Positions 1 to 9,269 of a DNA stretch of 64,000 nt are shown here, piece after piece. Every line of letters starts with the position of its first letter. The first letter of the stretch is position 1. Location: the NCBI RefSeq assembly GCF_002013375.1, contig NZ_MAEW01000014.1, positions 186,001 to 250,000 of the forward strand, read 5' to 3'. Below the pieces are notes generated by a model. That model saw only the letters and a list, made by a program, of their open reading frames with translations. It made no database searches and was not told where the DNA came from. This stretch comes from Mycobacterium sp. D16Q13. GTDB lineage: Bacteria > Actinomycetota > Actinomycetes > Mycobacteriales > Mycobacteriaceae. Both the position numbers and the translations under genes were made by a program.

Positions 1-1197
1 GCAGGCGAGGCGCTATCGGACCTGCCGCCGCTGTCCGGCGGCATGGTCGGCTTCCTGGCCTACGACATCGTCCGCCGGCTGGAGCGGCTTCCGCAGCGGA
101 CGACCGATGATCTGGGGCTGCCGGATCTGTTGCTCCTGCTCGCCACCGATATGGCGGCCGTCGACCACCACGAGGGCACCATCACGCTCATCGCGAATGC
201 GGTGAATTGGGATGACACCCCAGAACGTGTCGCCGAGGCCTATGACGGTGCGGTCGCGCGACTGGACGTCATGACGGCTGCGCTCGGTCAGCCGCTGCCC
301 TCCACGGTCGCCCACTTCGACCGTCCGGCACCCGCGTATCGCAGCCAGCGCACGGTGGAGGAGTACAGCGCCATCGTCGACAAGCTGGTTGGCGATATCG
401 AGGCAGGTGAGGCATTTCAGGTGGTGCCGAGCATGCGCTTCGAAATGGAGACCGATGTCGACCCGCTGGAGGTGTACCGGATTCTGCGGGTCACCAATCC
501 CAGCCCCTATATGTATCTGCTTCACGCGCCGGATTCCGATGGTGGGACGGCGTTTTCGGTCGTCGGATCGAGCCCGGAGGCGCTCGTCACGGTGAAGGAC
601 GGAGTGGCCACCACCCATCCGATCGCCGGAACGCGCTGGCGTGGCGCCACCGACGAGGAAGACACCCTGCTGGCCAAGGATCTGCTCGCGGACGAGAAGG
701 AACTCTCTGAGCACCTCATGCTGGTCGATCTGGGCCGTAACGATCTTGGACGCGTCTGCACCCCGGGCACCGTGAAGGTCAGCGATTACAGCCACATCGA
801 GCGCTACAGCCACGTCATGCATCTGGTGTCGACGGTGTCTGGACTACTCGCGGACGGTAAGACCGCACTGGACGCCATCACCGCGTGCTTCCCCGCAGGA
901 ACGCTGTCGGGTGCGCCCAAGGTGCGCGCGATGGAGCTCATCGAGGAAGTCGAGCTCACTCGCCGCGGCCTCTACGGGGGAGTGCTGGGGTACCTGGACT
1001 TCGCCGGAAATGCCGATTTCGCCATCGCGATCCGAACCGCGCTGTTCAAGGACGGTCATGCCTACGTGCAGGCCGGCGGCGGTGTGGTGGCCGACTCCAC
1101 AGGCGAGTACGAATACAACGAGGCGCGGAACAAGGCCACCGCGGTGCTCAACGCGATCGCGGCCGCCGAAACCCTCACGGGCGCTGCCGATGTCTGA
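1..1197 (+). CDS. trpE: Anthranilate synthase component I, 5'-truncated
   Basis: The gene enters from the left edge; frame 1 is open from base 1, so 398 C-terminal residues are visible and the N-terminal tryptophan-binding part is missing. TrpE converts chorismate and ammonia (from the TrpG glutaminase) to anthranilate, the first step of tryptophan synthesis. The chorismate-binding domain is clear: a [10 protein letters not shown] stretch, the GRNDLGRVC motif, an [16 protein letters not shown] block, and the terminal AGGGVVADS and [11 protein letters not shown] motifs. The stop overlaps the start of the next gene by 8 bases, which suggests translational coupling. It heads the trp cluster as in M. 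tuberculosis. Identification is secure. Confidence 0.97.
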   Translation, partial: AGEALSDLPPLSGGMVGFLAYDIVRRLERLPQRTTDDLGLPDLLLLLATDMAAVDHHEGTITLIANAVNWDDTPERVAEAYDGAVARLDVMTAALGQPLPSTVAHFDRPAPAYRSQRTVEEYSAIVDKLVGDIEAGEAFQVVPSMRFEMETDVDPLEVYRILRVTNPSPYMYLLHAPDSDGGTAFSVVGSSPEALVTVKDGVATTHPIAGTRWRGATDEEDTLLAKDLLADEKELSEHLMLVDLGRNDLGRVCTPGTVKVSDYSHIERYSHVMHLVSTVSGLLADGKTALDAITACFPAGTLSGAPKVRAMELIEEVELTRRGLYGGVLGYLDFAGNADFAIAIRTALFKDGHAYVQAGGGVVADSTGEYEYNEARNKATAVLNAIAAAETLTGAADV

Positions 1198-1822
1198 TCC
1201 GGCCACGCCGAATCCGGGCCGGAAGCGTCTTCTCACGGGGGCCGGACTGCTCCTGATCGCCGCTGGCGGGTTGTGGGGGGCATCGAAGCTCACCTGGGTC
1301 CGCCTGAGGTCGTTCGACGGTTTAGGGGAGCCCCGAACCATTCTGGTGTCGGGCGCCGACTGGTCGGCCGCCCTGTTTCCGCTGGCGGTCGCCTTGGTCG
1401 CGGCGGCCATCGCCACCCTCGCCATCCGCGGATGGGCACTGCGGATCTTGGCTGGTCTCGTGGCGATCATCGGGGCCGGCGCGGCCTACCTGGGTGTCAG
1501 CCTCTGGGCCATTCGCGACGCCGGACCCCGCGCGGCGGAGGTCAAGAACGTGCCGGTATCCACCTTGATCGGCGCCGATCGGCTCGCCGCTGGCGCCACG
1601 ACCACGGTCATTGCCGCCGTCGTGGCGGTACTGGCCGCCATCACGCTCCTGCGGGCCGCACGGGGAGCCGTGGACACGAAGTACCAGACCCCGGCCGCCC
1701 GGCGCACTGACGGCACCGATCCGGGAGATAAGACGCAGAGCGAGCGGGTGATGTGGGACAGCCTGGACGACGGAAACGACCCCACCCTCGGCCCGGCCGA
1801 GGGTTCATCCAGCCCCACCTGA
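1190..1822 (+). CDS. Trp-region conserved membrane protein (TIGR02234-like)
   Basis: A 210-residue membrane protein starting at ATG 1190 inside the end of trpE. Four hydrophobic segments are visible: around residues 13-28, 58-75, 80-100 and 130-150. The C-terminal 55 residues are polar and probably cytoplasmic (RMTDG-type charged tail with an [12 protein letters not shown] stretch). This matches the actinobacterial family found only between trpE and trpC (M. tuberculosis Rv1610 position). Its function is unknown; location suggests a link to tryptophan synthesis or transport, which is inference from context only. The earlier in-frame start at 911 would place 90 extra residues inside trpE and is rejected. 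Confidence 0.85.
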   Translation: MSDPATPNPGRKRLLTGAGLLLIAAGGLWGASKLTWVRLRSFDGLGEPRTILVSGADWSAALFPLAVALVAAAIATLAIRGWALRILAGLVAIIGAGAAYLGVSLWAIRDAGPRAAEVKNVPVSTLIGADRLAAGATTTVIAAVVAVLAAITLLRAARGAVDTKYQTPAARRTDGTDPGDKTQSERVMWDSLDDGNDPTLGPAEGSSSPT

Positions 1823-1829
1823 CCCGGTT

Positions 1830-1858
1830 TTCGTGTGCGACCCCACAGCGGCTACCCT
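1830..1858 (+). promoter_or_regulatory. Possible promoter upstream of trpC
   Basis: The 93-base gap before trpC contains TACCCT (1853-1858), a good mycobacterial -10-like hexamer, 17 bases downstream of TTCGTG (1830-1835), a weak -35. It could give trpCBA and lgt an internal promoter. Sequence match only; no start-site data. Confidence 0.3.
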
Positions 1859-1915
1859 CTGTGAAGTTCGAGTGCGCAGGCGCGGGGGCGCCGCAAGAAG
1901 GGAATCGTCGAGGTC

Positions 1916-2734
1916 ATGAGTTCGGGAACCGTACTCGATTCGATCCTCGATGGCGTGCGCGCTGATGTCGCGGCTCGCGAAGCCGTTGTCGATCTCGCCA
2001 CAGTCAAGGCGGCAGCCAAGGCCGCGCCCAAGCCACTCGATGTCATGGCCGCCCTGCGGGTGCCGGGTATCGCCGTGATCGCTGAGGTCAAGCGGGCCAG
2101 CCCGTCGCGTGGTGCGCTCGCAGATATCAGTGATCCCGCCGAGCTCGCCAAGGCCTACGAGGACGGCGGAGCTCGGATCATCAGCGTGCTCACCGAGGGG
2201 CGGCGGTTCCATGGAAGCCTCGATGATCTTGACTCCGTACGTGCCGCGGTATCAGTTCCGGTGCTGCGCAAGGACTTTGTGGTTGGTCCGTATCAGATTC
2301 ACGAGGCGCGCGCCCATGGCGCCGACCTGATCCTGCTGATCGTCGCGGCGCTCGAACAGAACACACTCGTTTCCCTGCTCGACCGCACCGAGTCCCTCGG
2401 GATGACCGCGCTGGTGGAAGTGCACACCGAGGAAGAGGCCGATCGTGCGCTGTCTGCTGGCGCCTCCGTCATCGGTGTCAACGCGCGCGATCTGAAAACT
2501 CTTGAGATCGACCGGGATTGCTTCTCGCGCATCGCACCCGGACTGCCCAGCGGCGTAATCCGTATCGCCGAGTCCGGCATTCGCGGGACCGCCGATCTGC
2601 TGGCCTACGCCGGCGCCGGTGCCGACGCAGTCCTGGTCGGCGAGGGATTGGTGACCAGTGGCGATCCGCGGGGAGCCGTCGCTGATTTGGTGACTGCGGG
2701 TACGCACCCGTCCTGCCCCAAACCGGCTCGCTAG
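1916..2734 (+). CDS. trpC: Indole-3-glycerol phosphate synthase
   Basis: This 272-residue TIM-barrel enzyme closes CdRP to indole-3-glycerol phosphate, the fourth step of tryptophan synthesis. Signature segments: [11 protein letters not shown] near residue 57 (catalytic Glu and Lys), [21 protein letters not shown] near 117, [13 protein letters not shown] near 185, and IAESGIRG near 215. A GAGG ribosome site lies 5-6 bases before ATG 1916. It is separated by 93 bases from the upstream membrane protein and by 3 bases from trpB, so it is probably co-transcribed with trpBA. Length is normal for the family. Confidence 0.97.
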   Translation: MSSGTVLDSILDGVRADVAAREAVVDLATVKAAAKAAPKPLDVMAALRVPGIAVIAEVKRASPSRGALADISDPAELAKAYEDGGARIISVLTEGRRFHGSLDDLDSVRAAVSVPVLRKDFVVGPYQIHEARAHGADLILLIVAALEQNTLVSLLDRTESLGMTALVEVHTEEEADRALSAGASVIGVNARDLKTLEIDRDCFSRIAPGLPSGVIRIAESGIRGTADLLAYAGAGADAVLVGEGLVTSGDPRGAVADLVTAGTHPSCPKPAR

Positions 2735-2737
2735 TCG

Positions 2738-4045
2738 ATGTCTGACGGTCTTCGCGCAAGCGGCTCCAACATGAAGAACACCGGCCTACCGCAGATGAGC
2801 GCTGCGATCGCCGAGACCACCGCACATGATCCCGATGGTCGAGGGCATTTCGGTCCCTATGGCGGCCGCTATGTGGCCGAGGCGCTCATGGCCGTCATCG
2901 AGGAAGTCACCGCCGCGTACGAGAAGGTCAGATCCGACCGCTCATTCCTTGACGAGCTCGATCGGTTGCAGACGCATTACGTGGGCCGCCCGTCGCCGCT
3001 TTACGAGGCCGAGCGCCTCAGTACCCATGCGGGCGGAGCGCGAATCCTGCTCAAGCGAGAAGACCTGAACCACACAGGCTCCCACAAGATCAACAACGTT
3101 CTCGGTCAGGTTCTCCTGGCCAAGAGGATGGGTAAGACCCGTGTCATCGCGGAAACTGGTGCGGGGCAGCACGGCGTCGCCACCGCCACCGCATGTGCGC
3201 TTCTGGGTCTGGAATGCGTGATCTACATGGGGGCCGTCGATACCGCGCGCCAGGCGCTCAACGTCGCGCGGATGCGGCTGCTGGGTTCAACCGTGGTGTC
3301 CGTGGAGTCGGGGTCGAAAACCCTCAAGGACGCCATCAACGACGCCATGCGCGACTGGGTGACCAATGCGCACAACACCTACTACTGCTTCGGTACCGCC
3401 GCAGGTCCCCATCCCTTCCCGGTGATGGTCCGCGATTTCCAGCGCATCATCGGTATGGAGGCGCGGGCGCAGGTACTGGATCAGGTGGGCAGATTGCCCG
3501 ACGCGGTGGTGGCCTGCGTCGGCGGCGGCTCGAACGCGATCGGTCTCTTCCATGCCTTCATCGACGACCCGGCAGTCCGGTTGATCGGATACGAGGCTGC
3601 CGGCGATGGTGTCGAAACTGGAAGGCACGCCGCCACATTCACTGGCGGGACACCGGGCGCTTTCCAAGGTTCCTACTCCTATCTGCTGCAGGACGAAGAC
3701 GGTCAAACCATCGAATCGCATTCGATTTCAGCGGGTCTGGATTACCCAGGGGTGGGTCCGGAACATGCCTGGCTGCGCGAAACCGGCCGTGCCGACTACC
3801 GTCCGGTCACCGACAGCGAGGCCATGGACGCCTTCCTGCTGATCTCGCGCGCTGAAGGAATCATCCCGGCGATCGAATCGGCGCATGCGGTCGCCGGCGC
3901 ACTCAAACTCGGAGCCGAGTTGGGCGCGGGCGCACTCATCGTGGTGAACCTGTCGGGTCGCGGCGATAAGGACGTGGAGACCGCGGCCAAGTGGTTCGAC
4001 CTCTTGGACAAGAACGGCACCGACCAGGATGGAACTAGGCCATGA
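2738..4045 (+). CDS. trpB: Tryptophan synthase beta subunit
   Basis: TrpB joins indole (channelled from TrpA) with L-serine using PLP. The PLP lysine lies in [10 protein letters not shown]; the GAGQHG block and the glycine-rich phosphate-binding loop [10 protein letters not shown] are present, as is the C-terminal NLSGRGDKD. Two starts are plausible. ATG 2738 gives 435 residues and follows the trpC stop by 3 bases. ATG 2795 gives 416 residues beginning MSAAIAE, which matches the start I remember for the M. tuberculosis protein, so the shorter form may be the real one. Overlaps trpA by 4 bases (ATGA). Confidence 0.96.
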   Translation: MSDGLRASGSNMKNTGLPQMSAAIAETTAHDPDGRGHFGPYGGRYVAEALMAVIEEVTAAYEKVRSDRSFLDELDRLQTHYVGRPSPLYEAERLSTHAGGARILLKREDLNHTGSHKINNVLGQVLLAKRMGKTRVIAETGAGQHGVATATACALLGLECVIYMGAVDTARQALNVARMRLLGSTVVSVESGSKTLKDAINDAMRDWVTNAHNTYYCFGTAAGPHPFPVMVRDFQRIIGMEARAQVLDQVGRLPDAVVACVGGGSNAIGLFHAFIDDPAVRLIGYEAAGDGVETGRHAATFTGGTPGAFQGSYSYLLQDEDGQTIESHSISAGLDYPGVGPEHAWLRETGRADYRPVTDSEAMDAFLLISRAEGIIPAIESAHAVAGALKLGAELGAGALIVVNLSGRGDKDVETAAKWFDLLDKNGTDQDGTRP

Positions 4046-4872
4046 CGCAGCCCGGCCGCCTGACCGAAGTCTTCGGCACGTGCCGCGCCGAGGGGCGCGC
4101 CGCGTTGATCGGGTACCTGCCCAATGGGTATCCCGACCTGGACACCTCGATCGAACTCATGACCACGCTGGTGCGGGGTGGATGCGACATCATCGAGGTC
4201 GGGATCGCCTACTCGGACCCGATGATGGACGGCCCGATGATCGCGGCCGCTGCGGAAACCGCGCTGACCAACGGAGTTCGGGTAGCCGACGTCTTCACCA
4301 CCGTCCGCGCCATTACCGAGGCCGGCGGGCACGCTGTCGTCATGTCGTACTGGAATCCGGTGCTGCGGTACGGAGTTGACGCGTTCTCGCGTGACCTCGC
4401 GGCGGCGGGGGGGCTCGGGATCATTACTCCCGATCTGATCCCCGACGAGGCGCAGGATTGGATCGCCGCCTCGGACGCGCATGACCTCGATCGCATCTTT
4501 CTGGTCGCGCCCTCGTCCACGCCGGAGAGGCTAGAGATGACGATCGGCGCATGCCGGGGATTCGTCTATGCGGCCTCCACGATGGGTGTCACCGGCGCCC
4601 GCGATGCGGTCTCGAACGCGGCTCCCGCCCTGGTCAGCAGGGTTCGCGAAGTCTCCGATATCCCCGTGGGTGTCGGCCTTGGCGTGCGATCCGGCGCGCA
4701 AGCGGCCGAGATAGCCGCGTACGCCGACGGTGTCATCGTCGGCTCGGCCCTGGTGGCGGCCGCCCCACAAGGCGCGACCGCCGTGCGTACCCTGACTGAA
4801 GAATTGGCTACCGGAGTGCGGCAGGGCATCGGCCCGAGGTCGACCTCGGGGACAACAAGGACAACACTGTGA
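4042..4872 (+). CDS. trpA: Tryptophan synthase alpha subunit
   Basis: This 276-residue TIM barrel cleaves indole-3-glycerol phosphate to indole and glyceraldehyde 3-phosphate and works as an alpha2-beta2 complex with TrpB. The signature [16 protein letters not shown] (residues about 50-65, with the catalytic Glu and Asp), the [11 protein letters not shown] block, the [14 protein letters not shown] segment and the phosphate-binding loop VGLGVRSG are all present. The start ATGA overlaps the trpB stop and the stop GTGA overlaps the lgt start, so trpB-trpA-lgt are tightly coupled. Confidence 0.97.
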   Translation: MTQPGRLTEVFGTCRAEGRAALIGYLPNGYPDLDTSIELMTTLVRGGCDIIEVGIAYSDPMMDGPMIAAAAETALTNGVRVADVFTTVRAITEAGGHAVVMSYWNPVLRYGVDAFSRDLAAAGGLGIITPDLIPDEAQDWIAASDAHDLDRIFLVAPSSTPERLEMTIGACRGFVYAASTMGVTGARDAVSNAAPALVSRVREVSDIPVGVGLGVRSGAQAAEIAAYADGVIVGSALVAAAPQGATAVRTLTEELATGVRQGIGPRSTSGTTRTTL

Positions 4873-5888
4873 CAGTCGTGAATCTGGCGTACATCCCCAG
4901 CCCGCCCCAAGGGGTCTGGCATCTGGGACCGATCCCGATCCGCGCCTACGCACTGTGCATCATTGCGGGCATCATCGTCGCGCTGGTCATCGGCGATCGT
5001 CGATGGGAACAGCGCGGCGGCGAACGTGGCGTCATCTACGACATCGCCTTGTGGGCAGTGCCTTTTGGGCTGGTCGGTGGACGTCTCTATCACGTGATGA
5101 CCGACTGGCAGACTTACTTCGGTCCGCACGGTAAGGGGCTGGGCAAGGCGATAGCCGTCTGGGAAGGCGGTCTCGGCATCTGGGGCGCCGTCGCCCTCGG
5201 AGGCGTCGGCGCCTGGATTGCCTGCCGCCGTCGGGGAATTTCCTTGCCTGCGTTCGGCGACGCGATCGCACCCGGAATCGTGCTGGCCCAGGCCATAGGC
5301 AGATTCGGTAACTACTTCAACCAGGAGCTCACCGGTGGCCCCACCACGCTGCCGTGGGGGCTGGAGCTGTTCTACCGGCGTTCCGCCGACGGCACGGTTG
5401 ACGTCCTCAACCTCAACGGCGTGTCCACCGGCGAGGTCGCCCAGGTTGTGCACCCCACCTTTTTGTACGAATTGTTGTGGAATGTCCTCGTTTTCGCATT
5501 GCTGATCGTCGTCGACCGGCGCTTCAAGATCGGGCATGGACGCCTGTTCGCGATGTATGTCGCGGCGTACTGTGTGGGACGCTTCTGGGTCGAGTTGATG
5601 CGCGTGGATCCAGCGACACAGTTCGGTGGGATTCGCGTCAACTCGTTCACCTCAACCGTGGTGTTCCTCGGTGCGATTGCGTACATCCTCCTGGCGCCCA
5701 AGGGCCGTGAGGACCCGGCGACCCTGGGCGGCACCCCCGCGCAGGCCGAAGACGCTACCGAGGTCACCGACGGAGTCCCCGAGGACGTGGATACCGCGGG
5801 AGAAGACGTCGCGAAGGACCCGGTGGAAGACACCGCGGAGGAATCTGCCGACGAATCCAGTGAGAACTCTGGCATTGTGGAGAAATGA
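4869..5888 (+). CDS. lgt: Prolipoprotein diacylglyceryl transferase with acidic C-terminal tail
   Basis: Lgt moves diacylglycerol from phosphatidylglycerol to the lipobox cysteine of prolipoproteins in the plasma membrane, the first step of lipoprotein maturation. The protein is 339 residues with about seven membrane segments. The Lgt signature GRFGNYFNQE is at about residue 144, with the HPTFLYE block and the final RFWVE(L)MR segment. After about residue 275 the protein continues in a 60-residue Asp/Glu-rich, low-complexity tail (repeated ED/VE/AE pairs), which the catalytic fold does not need; similar tails are known in actinobacterial Lgt. Starts with GTG overlapping the trpA stop. Confidence 0.96.
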   Translation: MTVVNLAYIPSPPQGVWHLGPIPIRAYALCIIAGIIVALVIGDRRWEQRGGERGVIYDIALWAVPFGLVGGRLYHVMTDWQTYFGPHGKGLGKAIAVWEGGLGIWGAVALGGVGAWIACRRRGISLPAFGDAIAPGIVLAQAIGRFGNYFNQELTGGPTTLPWGLELFYRRSADGTVDVLNLNGVSTGEVAQVVHPTFLYELLWNVLVFALLIVVDRRFKIGHGRLFAMYVAAYCVGRFWVELMRVDPATQFGGIRVNSFTSTVVFLGAIAYILLAPKGREDPATLGGTPAQAEDATEVTDGVPEDVDTAGEDVAKDPVEDTAEESADESSENSGIVEK

Positions 5889-6241
5889 CCGAGAGCACTC
5901 CGCCTCCTTTCGGAACACCTCCGCCGGTGCCCCCACCGCCTGGCATTCCGTATCCGCCGCCCTATGTGGATCCCGCCGCGCCCTACGGGCGCGATCCGGC
6001 CACCGGTGCGCCGTACTCCGATAAGTCGAAGCTGGTCGCCGGCCTGTTGCAATTACTGGGCCTGGTCGGATTTCTGGGCTTCGGCCGCATCTACCTGGGT
6101 CAGACACTGCTGGGTGTTGTCCAGCTGCTGATCGGTTTGGTGACGTTCGGCATCGTCGCGATTGTCTGGGGGATTGTCGATGCGGTCCTGATTTTCGGCG
6201 GCAAGGTCAGCGACAAGGCAGGTCGCCAGCTCCGGGACTAG
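5885..6241 (+). CDS. TM2 domain protein with proline-rich N-terminus
   Basis: A 118-residue protein starting in the ATGA overlap with lgt. Residues 1-45 are Pro/Tyr-rich (PPPVPPPPGIPYPPPY-like), a composition common in mycobacterial membrane proteins. Residues about 46-105 form a TM2 domain: two hydrophobic helices with the pattern LLGLVGFLGFGRIYLGQ, then QLLIGLVTFGIVAIVWGIVD. TM2 proteins have no settled biochemical role. Position after lgt matches the small membrane genes seen between lgt and pyk in M. tuberculosis. Confidence 0.85.
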   Translation: MTESTPPPFGTPPPVPPPPGIPYPPPYVDPAAPYGRDPATGAPYSDKSKLVAGLLQLLGLVGFLGFGRIYLGQTLLGVVQLLIGLVTFGIVAIVWGIVDAVLIFGGKVSDKAGRQLRD

Positions 6242-6268
6242 CCCGGCGGGTGTGAGACAATGGTGATG

Positions 6269-6308
6269 ACCGGGACGGCCCGGTAATTCTTCGCCAGGGG
6301 ACGGCCTC
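6269..6308 (+). promoter_or_regulatory. Guanidine-II (mini-ykkC) riboswitch controlling gdx
   Basis: Two short hairpins with identical ACGG loops lie in the leader of the next gene. Hairpin P1: stem 6269-6274 pairs with 6279-6284 (ACCGGG/CCCGGT), loop ACGG at 6275-6278. Hairpin P2: stem 6297-6300 pairs with 6305-6308 (GGGG/CCTC, one G-U), loop ACGG at 6301-6304. The linker is 12 bases. Two stem-loops with ACGR loops just before a SMR gene is the defining architecture of the guanidine-II class, where guanidinium holds the two loops together and frees the ribosome site. The GTGGAGG ribosome site follows 8 bases after P2. Confidence 0.88.
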
Positions 6309-6331
6309 ACCGAAATGTGGAGGTATCTCTC

Positions 6332-6646
6332 ATGGTTTGGCTGGTCCTTCTTCTCGCGGGTCTGCTCGAGGTGGGCTGGGCAATCGGCCTGAAATACACG
6401 GAGGGGTTCACCCGCCTGTGGCCAACAGTTGGCACCGTCGGATCGATGATCGTCAGCATCGCGCTGCTCGGCCTCGCGATGAAGAGCCTGCCGGTAGGCA
6501 CCGCATACGCGATCTGGGTGGGTGTCGGTGCCGTCGGCACTGCGATCCTGGGCATCGTGTTGTTCGGTGATTCGGCCAACGTCTGGCGACTGCTCAGCCT
6601 GGGATTGATCGTCGCCGGCATCATCGGTCTGAAATTGGCCTCCTGA
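6332..6646 (+). CDS. gdx: Guanidinium exporter, SMR family (Gdx/SugE)
   Basis: This 104-residue, four-helix small multidrug resistance protein exchanges guanidinium for protons as an antiparallel dimer. The sequence follows the Gdx branch, not the EmrE branch: [19 protein letters not shown] (the essential Glu at residue 13), [20 protein letters not shown], and the closing GIIGLKLAS. Start ATG 6332 was chosen because GGAGG sits 8 bases upstream (6318-6323 region) and the helix begins there; an in-frame ATG at 6317 overlaps that ribosome site. Regulation by the guanidine-II riboswitch immediately upstream fits the assigned substrate. Confidence 0.94.
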   Translation: MVWLVLLLAGLLEVGWAIGLKYTEGFTRLWPTVGTVGSMIVSIALLGLAMKSLPVGTAYAIWVGVGAVGTAILGIVLFGDSANVWRLLSLGLIVAGIIGLKLAS

Positions 6647-6733
6647 CAACGTAAACCGGCGAAGGTAACCGGTGAGTGAATCGTGCCCGCACTGACTCGT
6701 GAGTAGGTACCACCACGACTATGCTCAAAAGTC

Positions 6734-8152
6734 GTGACGAGACGCGGAAAGATTGTTTGCACCCTCGGTCCTGCGACCGGTTCGGCTGAGCTTGTGCGCG
6801 AGCTCGTCGAATCCGGGATGGACGTCGCGCGACTCAATTTCAGCCACGGCGAGCACGCAGACCATGAGCAGAACTACCGCTGGGTGCGTAAGGCATCCGA
6901 CGAGTCCGGGCGCGCGGTCGGTGTTCTGGCGGACCTGCAGGGCCCCAAGATCCGGCTGGGCCGGTTCGCCACCGGATCCGCTCACTGGGCCACTGGCGAA
7001 CTGGTCAGGATCACCGTCGAGGACGTGGTGGGGACCCCCGATCGAGTCTCCACCACGTACAAGCAGTTGGCTGCCGATGCTGCCGTGGGCGACAGGCTTC
7101 TGGTCGATGACGGCAAGGTCGGCTTGACCGTCACCGCCATCGAAGGCAACGACGTGGTCTGCCTGGTCACCGAGGGCGGTCCGGTCAGCAACAACAAGGG
7201 TTTGTCGCTACCCGGGATGAACGTCTCGGTGCCGGCCCTGTCCGAAAAGGACATCGCAGACCTTGAATTCGCACTGCGCCTCGGGGTCGACCTCATCGCG
7301 CTGTCGTTTGTGCGGTCACCCGGCGATGTCGAACTCGTGCACGCCATCATGGACCGTGTCGGACGTCGTGTGCCGGTGATCGCCAAGCTGGAAAAGCCCG
7401 AGGCCGTCGCCAACCTTGAGGCCATCGTGCTGGCATTCGACGCGATCATGGTCGCCCGGGGCGACCTCGGTGTCGAGCTGCCACTCGAAGATGTGCCGAT
7501 TGTGCAGAAGCGCGCGATCCAGATCGCGCGCGAGAACGCCCGTCCGGTCATCGTGGCGACTCAGATGCTCGAGTCGATGATCGAGAACTCGCGGCCGACA
7601 CGTGCCGAGGCCTCGGATGTCGCTAACGCGGTTCTCGATGGCGCGGATGCCGTGATGTTGTCGGGGGAGACCTCTGTCGGCAAGTACCCCATGGAGGCGG
7701 TGCGGACGATGGCCCGCATCGTGTCCGCGATCGAGAGCCATTCGGTCAGCGCACCTCCGTTGACCCACGTGCCCCGCACGAAACGTGGCGTCATTTCGTA
7801 CGCCGCGCGCGATATTGGCGAACGCCTGAACGCGAAGGCGCTCGTGGCGTTCACGCAGTCCGGTGACACGGTGCGGCGGCTGGCGCGGCTGCACACCCCG
7901 CTGCCAGTGCTGGCGTTCACCCCGCTGCCCGAGGTGCGTAGCCAGCTGGCGCTCACCTGGGGAACCGAAACCTTCATCGTCCCGGTCATGGATACCACCG
8001 ACGGCATGATTCAGCAGGTGGATACGGCATTGCTGGCGATGGAGCGCTATCAGCGGGGAGATCTGGTGGTGATCGTCGCGGGTGCTCCGCCGGGGACAGT
8101 AGGCTCGACCAATCTGATCCACGTGCACCGGATCGGCGAGGACGACCACTAG
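6734..8152 (+). CDS. pyk: Pyruvate kinase
   Basis: Converts phosphoenolpyruvate and ADP to pyruvate and ATP in the last step of glycolysis. The 472-residue length is normal. Signature blocks run in order: RRGKIVCTLGPA at the N-terminus, LNFSHG, LQGPKIRLG, the active site VIAKLEKPEA (catalytic Lys about residue 220), MVARGDLGVE, ATQMLESMIENSRPTRAE, and the C-terminal allosteric-type domain ending in VVIVAGAPPGTVGSTN. The start is GTG 6734. It has its own 87-base upstream region after gdx. Confidence 0.97.
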   Translation: MTRRGKIVCTLGPATGSAELVRELVESGMDVARLNFSHGEHADHEQNYRWVRKASDESGRAVGVLADLQGPKIRLGRFATGSAHWATGELVRITVEDVVGTPDRVSTTYKQLAADAAVGDRLLVDDGKVGLTVTAIEGNDVVCLVTEGGPVSNNKGLSLPGMNVSVPALSEKDIADLEFALRLGVDLIALSFVRSPGDVELVHAIMDRVGRRVPVIAKLEKPEAVANLEAIVLAFDAIMVARGDLGVELPLEDVPIVQKRAIQIARENARPVIVATQMLESMIENSRPTRAEASDVANAVLDGADAVMLSGETSVGKYPMEAVRTMARIVSAIESHSVSAPPLTHVPRTKRGVISYAARDIGERLNAKALVAFTQSGDTVRRLARLHTPLPVLAFTPLPEVRSQLALTWGTETFIVPVMDTTDGMIQQVDTALLAMERYQRGDLVVIVAGAPPGTVGSTNLIHVHRIGEDDH

Positions 8153-8166
8153 GGAAGAGGATCAGC

Positions 8167-9036
8167 ATCAGCAACGCACCTGATTTCGCACAGCTACTCG
8201 CGCTGCTGGAGCTGAAGAACCCCGAGACCGACGTGTTCATCGGTGGTCATCCCACGGTCAATCCGCCCCGTACCTTCGGCGGACAGTTGATGGCGCAGTC
8301 CGTCGTGGCCTCCGGCCGCACCGTGTCGGAGAAGCTTTCACTGGCGGCCGTCTCGACCCATTTCATCAACGGTGGCGACCCAGCACAGGACATCGAATTC
8401 CGGGTACTCCGGCTGCGGGACGAGCGCAGTTTCGCCAATCGCCGCATCGACGCGGTCCAGGGGGACCTCTTGTTGTCCTCGGCGTTGGTGTCGTATCTGA
8501 AGGACTCTCCGGGGCTGGAACACGCGGTAAAGCCGCCCGTGGTGGCCAACCCGGAAACACTGCCGAGCATCGACGAGCACCTGGTCGGTTACGAGGAAAC
8601 TGTGCCGATGTTCGTGGCCGCCCTCAAACCCATCGAGTGGCGGTACGACAATGACCCCGCATGGGTACTCAAGGCGAAATCTGAACGGCTGGAACATAAT
8701 CGGGTCTGGATGAAGACTCACTCGCCGCTGCCCGATGATCCGGTGCTGCACAGTGCGGCACTGGTCTACTCCTCGGACACCACGGTGCTGGATTCGATCA
8801 TCACCACCCATGGGCTGTCCTGGGGTTACGACCGGATCTTCGCGGCCACCATCAACCACAGTGTGTGGTTTCATCGTCCACTGCGGTTCGATGACTGGGT
8901 GCTCTACGCCACCGAGTCACCGGTAGCCTCGGCAGGCCGCGGGATGGGGGCGGGACGCTATTTCGATCGCGAAGGAGCGTTGCTGGCCAGTACTATCCAG
9001 GAAGGCATTATCAAATACTTTCCGGGGCGGTCATGA
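8167..9036 (+). CDS. tesB: Acyl-CoA thioesterase II (TesB), probable ATC start
   Basis: A double-hotdog thioesterase that hydrolyses acyl-CoA to free acid and CoA. Blocks: HPTVNPPRTFGGQLMAQ near the N-terminus, STHFINGGD, HNRVWMKT, and the C-terminal half with LDSIITTHGLSW and NHSVWFHRPLRFDDW. The first canonical start codon is GTG 8233, but family similarity clearly continues upstream (FAQLLALLELKNPETDVF), and the frame has no ATG, GTG or TTG there. The best candidate is ATC 8167, 6 bases after GAGG at 8157-8160, giving 289 residues, the usual TesB length. The product is secure; the start is inference. Confidence 0.88.
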   Translation: MSNAPDFAQLLALLELKNPETDVFIGGHPTVNPPRTFGGQLMAQSVVASGRTVSEKLSLAAVSTHFINGGDPAQDIEFRVLRLRDERSFANRRIDAVQGDLLLSSALVSYLKDSPGLEHAVKPPVVANPETLPSIDEHLVGYEETVPMFVAALKPIEWRYDNDPAWVLKAKSERLEHNRVWMKTHSPLPDDPVLHSAALVYSSDTTVLDSIITTHGLSWGYDRIFAATINHSVWFHRPLRFDDWVLYATESPVASAGRGMGAGRYFDREGALLASTIQEGIIKYFPGRS

Positions 9037-9218
9037 TTCGAATTCTTTCTCTGCTGGTGCTGGTTCTCACTGTCGTCACCATCATTTCCATTATCAAAGA
9101 CCCGGTGAAGCCCAACGGCGAGAAGCTGCCGTGGGCCATCATCGTGCTCGTGTTCCCGATCTTCGGCCCCATTCTCTGGTTTGCCATCGGAAAGAGCGAT
9201 CCCTCGGACCGCTGGTAG
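9033..9218 (+). CDS. Small PLDc_N-type membrane protein
   Basis: A 61-residue protein with two hydrophobic helices (about 3-22 and 34-52) and the motif PIFGPILWFAIGK, typical of the phospholipase-D-nuclease N-terminal (PLDc_N) membrane anchor found as free-standing proteins in actinobacteria. There is no catalytic HKD motif. It starts in the ATGA overlap with tesB, so it is co-translated. Function unknown. Confidence 0.75.
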   Translation: MIRILSLLVLVLTVVTIISIIKDPVKPNGEKLPWAIIVLVFPIFGPILWFAIGKSDPSDRW

Positions 9219-9269
9219 CCACGGGAGTATCCTTAAGGTCCGAACAGGGCGACTGTGGGAGGTGGCGGA

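Noticed and set aside
4395-4420. Run of G in trpA as a frameshift
   Set aside because: The reading frame is intact through the run and TrpA motifs continue on both sides.
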